A stretch of 64,000 nt of DNA from Melieria omissa (GCA_963971225.1 OZ020270.1:72184432-72248431); one strand, 5' to 3'. Numbered from the stretch's first letter, positions 21,301 through 30,254 are shown. Notes: a model not told the origin generated them from the letters alone. Made by a program: numbers and translations.

Positions 21301-23116
21301 CGTTAGAAGACCAACTGACCTGTCAATGTTGTTTCTCTCGAATGTAGCGATCGCTTTGCGCGATGCCAGTTTCTGAGAAACTAGTGCACTGAATTTGGGC
21401 CAGTTAGTCTTTCTCGGATTCCTATAAGTTTGTGGACATCCAACCTCTATGGCCACTGAAAAGACTATACGGTTGTGGTCCGAGAACGAACATTCCGTCA
21501 GTACTTTCCAGTCGACCACGGAGATAGTGTTGGAGTCGGTAACTAAGGTAATATCTATGACTTCCTCCCTAACCCTATTGTGGAAAGTCGGCGTATTGCC
21601 TCTATTGCACAGCACAAGGTTAGAGCCTAGAAGAAACTCAAAAATTGACTCACCCCTACTGTTGGTGTCGGAACTTCCCCACAGCATGTGGTGTGCATTG
21701 GCATCACACCCGATGATAAGGTCGAGCCTCCGTGATCGGGCGTGCGCAGCAAGGTCCCGGACTTCCTTCGGCGGTGGTTCCTCCCCTTCGAATGGCATGT
21801 ATGCGGACGACAGGATCAGGTCTCGCCCATCGCGTCGTTCGCATGCAGCCACACACAGGTCACCAGTACTGTAATGAGACAAAAGAAACAAATTAATGCA
21901 CCTTCTGTATACAATACAGGCTCGTATCTTACCTTCACCGCGTGAATGAAGCAATCTAAATTGACCTGAATCTAACCCACAAACCCTGTTTCCTACGATC
22001 CAGGGTTCCTGAATTAGAGCCAAGTCAACTCCAGTCTCCTCAAGGAACTGCATAAGGTCGTGGGTGGCGGCTTTAGAGTGGTGCAGGTTTATCTGCACTA
22101 CCTTCAGCCTTCCCTTGTGTGGCGCGCTCCTTGTTAGGGAAGCGAGCTTTGAGGGAACCCAAACCGAACTTAACAACTCCCAGGGAGTCCCGCAGATGGG
22201 CAAAGGACGATTGATCTACCGCGATCACGATGTCCTTGCCCGCCTCATTTTTACAAGTAGTGGAGGATACAATTCTCCACTCTCCTGTGTTCAGGCCACT
22301 ATTCTGCCGGCCAATCAGCTTCACCGTGTCGGCGTCCTCCATAACTGGAGGGGGGACCCACAGTGTGACGATAGGCCGGAGTGGCAGACGGTCACGGGGT
22401 ATGACCTCGAGTTTCGCCCCCTGCCAGAGGGGCTCAAGACCGCCGATAGTGCGCACCAAGAAGTTGAGGGACTCCTTGTTGCCACAACCGACGATTTTGA
22501 CACCCTTCTGCCAGCCAGCGCCGTCGAAGTCAATTTCGCCGTCAGCCGCCTCGAGCATCGCTCGCAGAATGCGCGCCTCTACAGAAAGCCAGTTTTCCGG
22601 GCGAATTTTCCCATCAGGATCGCTCCGGTCCACCACGGCTATCTGCAACTCCTGTGGGGAAGAGAAGCTAGCTGAGGGCTTCAGCTTTTTCCCCTCCCCT
22701 GTCGGCTGATCGTCACCCGATCTTCCCCTTTTTACGGCCTTTTCCACCGTGGTGGAAGTGGGCCTTGAAGAGGTGGTGGGTCTCTGACCAGTCTCATTTG
22801 ACGGGGCGACCGCAGCACTGTTTCCAGGCTTTGCCGTCCCCGTCTTTACTCCCATCCGTGCAGTGACGGAGGATGTGGCCTTGTTTCTAGGCTTTTCCGC
22901 CTCCACTGCACCTTCGGTGGGCCATGCAGCCGTGGCACTGTCACCAGGCGTTGCTGCAACGGCCGTGCATTTTGCACCAGAAATCGCCGCCTGTTTCTTT
23001 TCGAATCTAGCCACGATCTTCTGGTGCTTCCTTACCAGATCCTTCTCCTTATCGGACAAGGATCCAGGCTCTTTGCTCACTCTGCGGAGAAACGCAAGAG
23101 AGCGCCGGTAGCCGGT
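18375..23116 (-). mobile_element. LOA/I-like LINE, nearly full length
   Basis: It is flanked by the perfect 15-bp duplication AAGGTGCAATGCATA (18360-18374 and 23117-23131). The 3' end on the minus strand finishes CCTACCTAACCTAACC instead of poly(A). Two overlapping ORFs are open: ORF1 (22073-23125) and ORF2 (18490-22203). The 5' edge cuts into ORF1, so the copy is slightly 5'-truncated. It splits the Tc1 transposase. Confidence 0.92.
18490..22203 (-). CDS. LINE ORF2: endonuclease, reverse transcriptase, RNase H
   Basis: A 1237-residue frame without a break. Near residue 33, VVQINLHHSKAA starts an apurinic-type (EEP) endonuclease, with QEPW, GCDANAHH and SFSDHN as later landmarks; it nicks the chromosomal target. 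The reverse transcriptase has SPGPDGVIPAM (about 475), AAFLDIEGAFNN (first Asp), RGTPQGGVLSP and VVAYADDVTIL (about 693). An RNase H domain follows: IFTDGSKMEEGTGAG, FQAEIYAI, CVDSQAALKAL and WVPGHSGVAGNEAADEMA, so the D-E-D-D catalytic residues are visible (about 950-1090). A Cys/His cluster (CRSCGDEEEVETIQHYLCHC) closes the protein. RNase H places it in the LOA/I group, not R1 or Jockey. The first 30 or so residues overlap ORF1 in another frame. All catalytic motifs look intact. Confidence 0.93.
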   Translation of the reverse strand: MPICGTPWELLSSVWVPSKLASLTRSAPHKGRLKVVQINLHHSKAATHDLMQFLEETGVDLALIQEPWIVGNRVCGLDSGQFRLLHSRGEGKIRACIVYRRCINLFLLSHYSTGDLCVAACERRDGRDLILSSAYMPFEGEEPPPKEVRDLAAHARSRRLDLIIGCDANAHHMLWGSSDTNSRGESIFEFLLGSNLVLCNRGNTPTFHNRVREEVIDITLVTDSNTISVVDWKVLTECSFSDHNRIVFSVAIEVGCPQTYRNPRKTNWPKFSALVSQKLASRKAIATFERNNIDRSVGLLTKVLNKSFNESCPKSRAPRKTNAVWWTPELRQLRTDTRRLFNKAKLSRTEEDWGAYKASFNKFKKTIRAAKRDNWRKNCESLDNVNEAARLRKVLAGASHTPSSIRKSDGSWTESREELLETLMNTHFPGCTSVVETTTPHRQHSSRPDAFVRGIIDEVKVAWAIDTFNPYKSPGPDGVIPAMLQWSKEAVVKVLVRIFRESLQQGYVPRAWKEVKVVFIPKAGKSNHITAKDYRPISLSSFFLKTLERLVDVYVRGVAQSRGLCRTQHAYCRGKSVDSALHEVVQTIEKSLSVKEYTLAAFLDIEGAFNNVTLEAIISALRKFEVDEKVVRWTSDMLSSRRVHSSLGSCSVRRLTTRGTPQGGVLSPLLWLLVINNILEIFESRRLRVVAYADDVTILIPGKFLSTISDLMESALGELSRWAEHNGLGVNTSKTVMVLFTRRYKIPEFRLPKLSGITITLSPEVKYLGTTLDSKLSWRRNVEERVKKSLNAFYVCQKAFGKKWGLRPGIVHWMYTAIIRPILCYGAIVWWPATDTRSLATQLMKVQRLAAMGIAGTVKSTPQAGLEMILHLHPIEQFIKCCAAKGALRLREANLWKEHAYGHSGILRSFTRPGTEHQLDSCTDYLIPYLDFDSRALTSFPSREEWGLTSVIRDASITIFTDGSKMEEGTGAGLHSDALGAQRSFRLPDLCSIFQAEIYAIWKAAELIRDSGLSPTDITICVDSQAALKALESATVKSKVVQSCRSALRGIGHHRVTLCWVPGHSGVAGNEAADEMARKGVALPLTEVDNSVLLPISALYLRIDRLSKTYIESSWRSRTDCSTCRAIWPSLSVRKTRYVLSLSRTSIRQLVGVITGHCAIGSMLVKWCLSSSDVCRSCGDEEEVETIQHYLCHCPALQERRLRTLGSRFLVDLACAAVVEISDLLSFIKRSNWFAPN

Positions 23117-23125
23117 AAGGTGCAA
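22073..23125 (-). CDS. LINE ORF1 protein, 5'-truncated
   Basis: A 350-residue frame. The first part (1-150) is low-complexity, rich in Ala, Thr, Ser, Lys and Pro, with KKQAAISGAK-type basic stretches. The second part (about 160-330) is a compact domain (PENWLSVEARILRAMLEA, then EVIPRDRLPLRPIVTLWVPP) like the conserved ORF1 domain of insect LOA-type LINEs (DUF4780-like), presumed to bind LINE RNA. No CCHC knuckle is present. The first ATG lies at 23123-23125 within the target duplication, so the initial residues come from host DNA and the native start has been lost. The 3' end overlaps ORF2 by about 130 nt in a different frame. Confidence 0.8.
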   Translation of the reverse strand: MHLTGYRRSLAFLRRVSKEPGSLSDKEKDLVRKHQKIVARFEKKQAAISGAKCTAVAATPGDSATAAWPTEGAVEAEKPRNKATSSVTARMGVKTGTAKPGNSAAVAPSNETGQRPTTSSRPTSTTVEKAVKRGRSGDDQPTGEGKKLKPSASFSSPQELQIAVVDRSDPDGKIRPENWLSVEARILRAMLEAADGEIDFDGAGWQKGVKIVGCGNKESLNFLVRTIGGLEPLWQGAKLEVIPRDRLPLRPIVTLWVPPPVMEDADTVKLIGRQNSGLNTGEWRIVSSTTCKNEAGKDIVIAVDQSSFAHLRDSLGVVKFGLGSLKARFPNKERATQGKAEGSADKPAPL

Positions 23126-23131
23126 TGCATA

Positions 23132-23300
23132 CGATGTGAAGCTATCTTTGCTATTAACTGGATCAAAAAAGTTAAAAAAGTTCCTATCTAGTCACCTAAC
23201 GTGCATTTAATCAAATATATATGGGGTTTACTTGAACCCTGAGCCCAACAATACTCCATCTTCAAAGATATAGTAAACAAATATAACGATTCAAGGATAT
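23132..23300 (+). pseudogene. Tc1 transposase C-terminal fragment
   Basis: After the LINE's second duplication the Tc1 frame resumes: NWIKKVKKVPI, a stop, then SPNVHLIKYIWG. This corresponds to the WPxQSPDLNPIENLWG block that carries the last catalytic Glu in Tc1 transposases. The Glu position here is Lys (LIKYIWG) and a stop precedes it, so the enzyme is dead. Confidence 0.82.
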
Positions 23301-23582
23301 AACAAAAGAACAGCTGCAAAAACACATAATTTAACACAATTTATGCCGAAACTTCAGGGAGTTCCAATAAGAGAAGTATATCCAAAAAGTTATTAATTTT
23401 TGGACAAAACTTAGTTTAAATTAAATTTTGGTACAAAACCTTTTCTTGTACGCAAACTTTTTCTGAGGTGAATTCGTAACACATTTTGTTGTTGGCCCTT
23501 TTACAATTTGGTCAAGTTTTTGTTTTTATTATCTTAATAGAATAAAAGAACTAAATTTATGGAAAAAATAAAAAACATTTTG

Positions 23583-24099
23583 TGTTTGTGAATGTCACTC
23601 CTGGCTGTACCACCAGAGTATAGCAACGGTGCGAACAACAGCACTTGAACTGTGTCGCCTTGGAGAGTGAAATGATTCAAAATGTTTATGAATGGCACTC
23701 CTGGTCGTACCACCAGAGTATAGCAACGGTGCGAACAACAGCACTTGAACTGTGTCGCCTTGGAGAATGAAACTAGTGAAACGCTGTCACGTTGGGTTAT
23801 CACTCAAACTTTATTGACTATTGAACCCTTATTTATAGTGACAATATTGCTTACATGCTAAAATGTATATAAATGCAAAGCCCAAAAATACCAAAATTAC
23901 AATATTGCTTACATGCTAAAATGTACAAAGGGGTAAAATGCTAACTTGCATAACTGTTGCAGCGGACACTGAACCACTTTGCTGCCTAGCTTGCAGTAGT
24001 ATCATATTGCAATGCAGTGGTCAGTGTCCGCTTGCATGCGGCTGTGTTTACGTACAAGTAATAATAATAAAGAAAACAAAAAAAATAAACACACAAACA
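23583..24099 (-). repeat. BEL/Pao 3' LTR
   Basis: Identical to the 5' LTR at 39549-40065 except for one base that I can see (GGTGCGAAC near 23731 against GGTGCCAAC near 39695). It contains an internal direct duplication of about 98 bp (units starting about 23587 and 23686, both with GTACCACCAGAGTATAGCAA). Confidence 0.95.
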
Positions 24100-24652
24100 T
24101 CCTGCCCCCCGTTGAACGACTGTTCAACTATATCGAGCCCTTCCCGCGTTTTTATCGTATGAGCCAAAAACCAAATTTTACAGGAGACGTTTTTTTTGGT
24201 TTTCTCTGCATTGGCGCAACAAAGCTGCATGATTTTTGGCATACACACTTTATTTAGGGTTCCACACTTGGAAAAGGTTATTTTAATAACTTCAGCAAAG
24301 CGGAACGGTGTTATTTTGGACATACGATAATTTGTGCGGGCACTATTATGAGCGATTTAAATATTGCAGTGGCACATACGATAAACTCGTTTCTAAGTAA
24401 AAAATAATGTTTTCCTTTGTATAATCTATTTTCATTTATTGAATACAAAGAATTGTTACTTTCAGATTGACGTAGTGTAATTCATAGTGATATAGTGAAG
24501 TTTTATATAAAAAATAAAAAAATTTCAGGAAAAATTAAATACAGTGGACGTCCAATATAAAGAATCTTATCGAAATTTAGAATCGATCGAAATTTTTTTT
24601 TGTTTTAAACCACCCTTCTTAAAGAAATAAATCTCACATATTCAGTTTTTAA

Positions 24653-24924
24653 CCTTCTGCCTGTCCCGTGGGGTCTATTTGACCCCAGGCTGAATTAAAA
24701 ATACGGTTGAGCGGCTTTGTGTACTTGTGTTATTAAGTGTTAATCGCGATTACAACCCAATAAAAAATCAAGAAAAACACTATTCGAGGCTTTCCTCTTT
24801 TCTTTTATGATTTATGTGTAAGATTTCTTCATGTTTTGTCAGTAAATTATATAACAGTTTGATTGGGGTCATCCTGACCCCAAAGGACAGCGAAAGCAAT
24901 TTTGAGCAAAGGATAGACAGAAGG
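24653..24924. mobile_element. TTAA-flanked piggyBac-type MITE (CCTTCTG family)
   Basis: Ends CCTTCTGCCTGTCC and complement CCTTCTGTCTATCC with TTAA at 24649-24652 and 24925-24928; 272 bp. Near each end is a copy of a TGACCCCA/TGGGGTC motif in inverted arrangement (about 24690 and 24867). Confidence 0.9.
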
Positions 24925-25251
24925 TTAAAAAATATCATGTTTTATTCCAGCATTTTCAAAATACAAAATGGCTATGTGTGTACAGTGTAAAGTATTCGAT
25001 GCGGATTGCTTCTTTACCGCAAGTAAACTTTTCTGTATGGACATTTTTCTTGATTGGTTATTGAAATTTTAATTTTTAAAAGAAAAACGCCGACCGAACG
25101 CAAAACAAATCCTGTGAAAATGATCAGCAATGCATACAAACAGAATTTGAAAATATTGGTAACTTGACGTAAATTTTAAAGTTTTAACGTAACAAAAACA
25201 AAAACAATTGAGGTACCGTTCACTTGACGAAACCAAACATTCATTGTTATT

Positions 25252-25861
25252 AGTTCTGTTTGGCAGAGAATAATTTGTACGAATTTGTACAAATTTGTAC
25301 AAATTTTTACTGGATCCTGTTTGTTGACGCCAAATCTCTAGTAACGAGAGAGAAACTGAGAGCGTAAAGTGGCAGTTCATTTCGTGAGAACTTGCAAGTT
25401 TTTACTGGAGAAATAATGTCCAGTAACTTTTTTCCAGTAAGAAGAAGAACAAGAAAAACATATGACTAGCTGCCATACGAAACATAAATATTTGAAAACA
25501 TTGGGGGCAAATGGAAACAGCAAAGAAATGGTGCGTTCGCAAGCCTGCTGACCCACAACCGTCTTGCTCAGCTTTACCCGCTGAAGCTGAAAGGGATTGA
25601 GCGCAACGAACTATTTGCATTTTGCATTAAATGTCTGATTTAACTTAATTTTCCCTACCACTTCAAACCTCAAATGAAACTTTTAGATCAGCTGTTTTGT
25701 TCTTTAACCCTCCTGTTTACACCCTTTTTACTGTGTATTGTTTACAAATTGCTGTTTGTTTACGTTTTTGGATAGTTTGATTTTAGGGAGCGTACGCTAG
25801 CTTACTCTCCTGATATTTTTTACTGGATAGTTTTTACTGGTAAATCTGGCCAAACAGACCT
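25252..25861. mobile_element. MITE with AGKTCTGTTTGGC ends and 3-bp duplication (copy 2)
   Basis: Flanked by ATT at 25249-25251 and 25862-25864. Close copy of 6461-7106 along most of its length, lacking the extra block that copy 1 has near 6950 and carrying a short duplicated piece (TTTTTACTGG) near the right end. Confidence 0.87.
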
Positions 25862-26803
25862 ATTGTAAAGAATGTGAATGCTCAAAAAAAACAATTGGAA
25901 GGGTGAAAAACAGCATAAATATTCGTTATATCGAATAGCAAATTTCACTTTTGTTCTTAATATAGAACCAGCAATGGAGACAATTTGGCCGTACGTTAAA
26001 TCCATAATTCGTTAAATGGAAAGTTCGTTAAACTGGACGTCCACTGTACTTTATTCGTCATATGTTTTGACTAGCACATCTTTTATCATTCCATCAAATT
26101 TTAAATCTAAATATTCGTGAGCCAACTCCGCTGTTCGCCTGATTTTCAACTCTTTTTGGCAAATTTCTTATTTCTCCTTCCCCGCTTTCCTACACAAATT
26201 TTTGGTTCTTCATTACAACTTGTATCGATGTCACTATAAGGGACCAGCGTTGATAATGCCTTGCGGTTTGGGCACTGAAACAGAACTTTTTTTTTTGAAC
26301 TTTTATTTATTTTTTTTCTTTACTTTTACTTATTATCAAAGCATTAACTTAATTATTATTTTTTAATTTATCATCAAATTACTGCACCTCAATTTACTCA
26401 ATACGTAACTGCGAACCACTGCACACCTATTTTTTATAACACGCACGTCACACTGCAAAGAATTAAGACAAAAACCTTTTCCTGCAAATAGGCCATTGTT
26501 CACCTTCAACAATTATGTAATATTCACTTTTCACTATTAAAATATTTTCAATTTTACACTTTTGCAATAAAGTCAAAAATTTAAATTTTGTAACTAGAGC
26601 AATTTTATCGTATCGCATAGCTAGTCGCGGGCACAAAAAATGAAGGAAAAATGTGAAGTGGACATACGATAAAATTGTTTTTTCTCTAACTTCAGAACGG
26701 TTCATCGTAGAGAAGTGAGCTTTTAGGGACTGGTTAGCTTTTAGGGATGGTTAGTTTATAGTGCTATCGTTTTCGGTAAAAAAAAAATTTCAGTAAAAAT
26801 GGC

Positions 26804-29800
26804 TCATACGATAAAATCGCGGGAAGGGCTCGATATATTGACAGTGAAGTCTGCTGTTGATAGTCTTCTAGGGGCGGGTTCCGGGGGTGTAGTTTCAGTT
26901 TTCTCGTTTGCTGTCGTTGATCGTCGTTTAGATTGCCAGTACCAAACTGCTAGCAATAGCAAAATAATTGGGCATACAAGAGCCACACTAGATAACGATA
27001 TGGTAATGAGGCTGTGTGACTTCAGATCGTATGGTAGCTCCGCTATTTTCAATGTGTTGAGCAACGTTTGTAGATTTGTTAGATTCTTCATGTGGTCTGT
27101 GTAGTCTGTTGAGTTGATGTCTTCGAATAGTTCTTTGATGTGCTTTGGTGATGACAGTTGGGAAATGTTGCCGAAACTTGCAAATGTTGTTCGCAGACAA
27201 TTAGATAGCGTTTGATGTCCAGTTATTGTCACCGTGTTGCTTTTTATTGTGCATCCTGGTGCCAGAGTTATTATTCCAGTTCCTCTTAAAGTAAGCTGAG
27301 AGAAGTCGTGGTCACAAACTGTGGTGAATCGCATAGAATCTGTTATGGCAAACAGCCATTGGTTTTTCTCTTCCAACTGTGTCAGGTAGTAAGCTGATTT
27401 AACCCTTTCTAGTTTGCATGTCGGTGAAGTCTCGTTGACAAACAGGTTTATTTCACAAGAGCATAGGTGAGAATTTCTGTGATATAGAGCTTGGATGTTG
27501 GAACATAAATATCTTCTTGTTGCTATAACTACGCATTGATTTAATTGATCTTGCGTTACAGGAACGTAGTGATCCACGTGTTTATTTGTCGCTAATGCTG
27601 TTGCACATGGTTTAACCATTATCATGCTATCATTTATTGATGTCGGAATTGGAATTATTCTAAACAATTTTAATTGCTCTGGATTGACTAATGGAAGTGT
27701 AATTTCGAAGACGGCGTGATGTTGGCTGATGCCCCCCTTGATCGTCATTAATTTATACAATTGTATGAGATTGTCATCGTCCAGGGGGAGCTCCAAGGAG
27801 GACGGTAGGTGGGCTCTTATTGTGCTTAATTCTGCTTTCAATTGGCTTGCAGACAATAACAATGTGTTCGTTTTGCCATGATGTGTGTCAGCTAATACAT
27901 CGATGAGTGCATCTTGAATGCGCTGCAGATTCGCCGCCATTAAGGTGAGTTGTATCGTCATCATAAGAAAGGCTTGGTGTAGTTTCAGCTCGTAGTCTTG
28001 ATTGCCTAGTTGGTTGAGGGTTTTAATGATTTCTGATAGCTGCGATTCGAGCTTGGAGGATCTCTTTTTGGTTTCGATGGAGTCTGCTCGTAATATATTT
28101 ATCGTTGAGTCAATAATGGATGTTTGATTTCGCAACAAGTTCGACAGGTGATTCTCATTGTTTTTAATTTCATTGATTGTCTGGGACATCTCTTTTGCAT
28201 ACTCGCTGTCTAATACACCAAACAATGCACCTGCTACATTTCCAATCACGTTCATGGCACCTCTTTTCACTCGTTTAGGAGACAGTAATATACCTTCCAG
28301 CTGAAGGTTCTCAAGTATGCCCTTAAAATGAGCGATTGTTTGGTCGCAGCTAACTTTATCTTGCATTTTGTTACATAAATCCTGTGCTATGTGCGTTCCA
28401 TTAATTAACGATGATAATTCCGTTGCGAGTATTGCCATATCGTAATACACTATAAAGTTCCACTGGCTTGTTGCTATCTTGATTTCTCCCATGTCCTCAA
28501 AATGGACACCTAGATCAGGTTTGAATCTGTTTATCTCTATTCGGGTTGCAGTGATTAGTGGTAGTATTAATTGCGAAATCAATGTCATAAGTAGATAATT
28601 GGTGGACACTGTTCGACGTTTTTTGGCTGGAACTTCGGTTGAGGTGCTTGGTTTTATTTCAATGTTCTGATTGTAAGGTGTAATATCGGTTGCCGGGGAT
28701 TCGTCTGGTTTAGTGGGAAGTGGAGCAAGCCGATGTATGGACCGTCTAAAAACTCCTCTTGCTGTTTTCACGTCTACTACCCTCACGACACCATCCTCTC
28801 CTGGATAAAGCTTGATGACCCTTCCGATTGGCCAAGTCATTACTGGGGTGTTGTCTTCTTTTATGATAACCATATCTCCTATGGTAATATTTTTTGCGCG
28901 ACTCTTCCATTTTGATCTGCATTGGAGTTCATTCAAGTATTCGTTCGACCACCTTTTCCAGAAGTTATGTTTGATTTGTGAAACTAATGCCCATCTTTGG
29001 AGTAATGTTTGTTTTGCAGGCCTTGCCTCGCTATCGACTGTTGCGGTTATTGCTTCGCCAATCAGGAAGTGTCCCGGTGTAAGGGCCGTTGGATCGTTAG
29101 GATTGTCTGATATCGGTGTCAATGGTCGGGAATTTAGAATGGCTTCGACTTCAACCACAACTGTTTTTAGCTCTTCGTACGTCATCGATGCACCTGTCAC
29201 AGTCCTTACTAGATGATGCTTTGCTGACTTCACTGCCGCCTCCCATAAGCCACCAAAGTGAGGTGCTCGTGGAGGTATCATTTGGAATGTTATGCCTCTC
29301 TTGGTGCAGCTTGTAGCTATTGATTCAACTGCTTCTTGGGAGTATACAGCTGCTGTTAGTTCATGGAGCTGATTTTTGGCGCCTGTGAAGTTTGTAGCGT
29401 TGTCACAGATTATTGTCTGGCATTGACCGCGCCGACTGGTGAATCTTTTGATGGCTCCAATAAAAGCTTCGGTAGTTAGATCGCTGACTAGTTCTAAGTG
29501 TACCGCCTTAGTCGGAAAGCAACAAAACACTGCAATGTATGCCTTGGTGGGCCTCTTTCCTCTTACCTTGTAATGTACCCAGAATGGTCCGCAAAAATCC
29601 ACCCCAGTATTGATGAAGGGGCGTGCGGGTGTTACGCGCATTGTGGGCAAGTTGCCCATTACCTGTGTGAGCAGTTTTGGTCTGGCCTTGGTGCAAATTA
29701 TGCATTTTTGGACTGTCGATCTTGCCATTGATTTGCCTTTTATTGGCCAAAATTGTTGCCGCACCTGATACAACAGTGTCTGGGGTCCCGAATGCATGTT

Positions 29801-29917
29801 TTGCCTGTGAGTTGCTTCAAAGATGAGTTTCGTCAGCTGGTCATTATAAGGAATAATAAGTTGATGTTTTGCGTCGTATGGAAGATTAGAGGCCTCCAGT
29901 CTTCCTCCGACTCTCAT
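26804..29917 (-). CDS. BEL/Pao integrase and envelope-like protein
   Basis: A 1037-residue open frame, continuous upstream to the LINE edge at 30071, so the ATG at 29917 is not the true start. The first part is integrase: an H-C zinc region near 36-75, catalytic landmarks VDFCGPF (about 107), CDNATNF (about 165) and GGLWEAAVKSAK (about 222), then the BEL C-terminal domain (about 320-410). From about residue 430 an envelope-like protein follows: a hydrophobic leader (YLLMTLISQLILPL), a furin-type site RVKR at about 550 followed by a glycine/alanine-rich hydrophobic segment, a coiled-coil-like stretch, many cysteines, N-glycosylation sites, a membrane span near 977 and a short tail. This is the layout of class I F-like fusion proteins of insect retroelements. 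The last residues and stop come from the inserted element at 24133-26833. Confidence 0.9.
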   Translation of the reverse strand: MRVGGRLEASNLPYDAKHQLIIPYNDQLTKLIFEATHRQNMHSGPQTLLYQVRQQFWPIKGKSMARSTVQKCIICTKARPKLLTQVMGNLPTMRVTPARPFINTGVDFCGPFWVHYKVRGKRPTKAYIAVFCCFPTKAVHLELVSDLTTEAFIGAIKRFTSRRGQCQTIICDNATNFTGAKNQLHELTAAVYSQEAVESIATSCTKRGITFQMIPPRAPHFGGLWEAAVKSAKHHLVRTVTGASMTYEELKTVVVEVEAILNSRPLTPISDNPNDPTALTPGHFLIGEAITATVDSEARPAKQTLLQRWALVSQIKHNFWKRWSNEYLNELQCRSKWKSRAKNITIGDMVIIKEDNTPVMTWPIGRVIKLYPGEDGVVRVVDVKTARGVFRRSIHRLAPLPTKPDESPATDITPYNQNIEIKPSTSTEVPAKKRRTVSTNYLLMTLISQLILPLITATRIEINRFKPDLGVHFEDMGEIKIATSQWNFIVYYDMAILATELSSLINGTHIAQDLCNKMQDKVSCDQTIAHFKGILENLQLEGILLSPKRVKRGAMNVIGNVAGALFGVLDSEYAKEMSQTINEIKNNENHLSNLLRNQTSIIDSTINILRADSIETKKRSSKLESQLSEIIKTLNQLGNQDYELKLHQAFLMMTIQLTLMAANLQRIQDALIDVLADTHHGKTNTLLLSASQLKAELSTIRAHLPSSLELPLDDDNLIQLYKLMTIKGGISQHHAVFEITLPLVNPEQLKLFRIIPIPTSINDSMIMVKPCATALATNKHVDHYVPVTQDQLNQCVVIATRRYLCSNIQALYHRNSHLCSCEINLFVNETSPTCKLERVKSAYYLTQLEEKNQWLFAITDSMRFTTVCDHDFSQLTLRGTGIITLAPGCTIKSNTVTITGHQTLSNCLRTTFASFGNISQLSSPKHIKELFEDINSTDYTDHMKNLTNLQTLLNTLKIAELPYDLKSHSLITISLSSVALVCPIILLLLAVWYWQSKRRSTTANEKTETTPPEPAPRRLSTADFTVNISSPSRDFIV

Positions 29918-30254
29918 TAGCCCTTCATTGTCCAGGAAAGGGGATAGGTTTGCTATGGATCTATTCTTTTTAAGCTCTTTGTACCGTTTAAGGTCCTTAA
30001 TTTCTTCGGAAAATTCAGCGTCTTGTATGGCTTTAATGATTGTTTTTAATGCTTCATTTAATTCTGTTGGTTTTTTTTTTTTTTTTTTTTTTTTGTTTTT
30101 TTTTTTTTTTTTCTGACGGAGGTGGAAAATCTTCGGAAGATACCGGAACTCCAGTTCGACGGCATGCCGGATTTCTACCGACTAAAAACCACCCCCCGCT
30201 ATCCACCCCTGCGGAACCGCCTTCCGGCATCTCTTCACAGGGGGAGACGTCGCC

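Larger units (their letters stand above)
24542..26046. mobile_element. TA-flanked mariner/pogo-type MITE
   Basis: Ends CAGTGGACGTCCAATATAAA (24542) and complement CAGTGGACGTCCAGTTTAAC (to 26046) have TA at 24540-24541 and 26047-26048. The TIR style resembles pogo/Tigger elements. Two MITEs are nested inside; without them it is about 0.6 kb. Confidence 0.88.
24133..26833. mobile_element. DNA element with CATACGATAA sub-terminal repeats
   Basis: The end TCGAGCCCTTCCCGCG (24133) continues as TTTTATCGTATGAGCCA and is matched in inverted orientation at 26797-26833, about 35 bp with one difference. The flanks are TATA on both sides (24129-24132 and 26834-26837). Because TATA is its own complement the exact cut is uncertain. 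ACATACGATAA or its complement recurs at about 24322, 24375, 26610 and 26665, beside the terminal copies. It has no transposase and contains a TA-flanked MITE (24542-26046). It lies at the end of the provirus env frame. Confidence 0.8.

Noticed and set aside
23534..23803. Frame with repeated RPGVPFINI-like text in the LTR (and its copy at 39281-39769)
   Set aside because: It is a by-product of the direct duplication within the BEL LTR.
30040..30116. Poly-phenylalanine frames on the plus strand
   Set aside because: This is the poly(A) tail of the R1-clade LINE read backwards.
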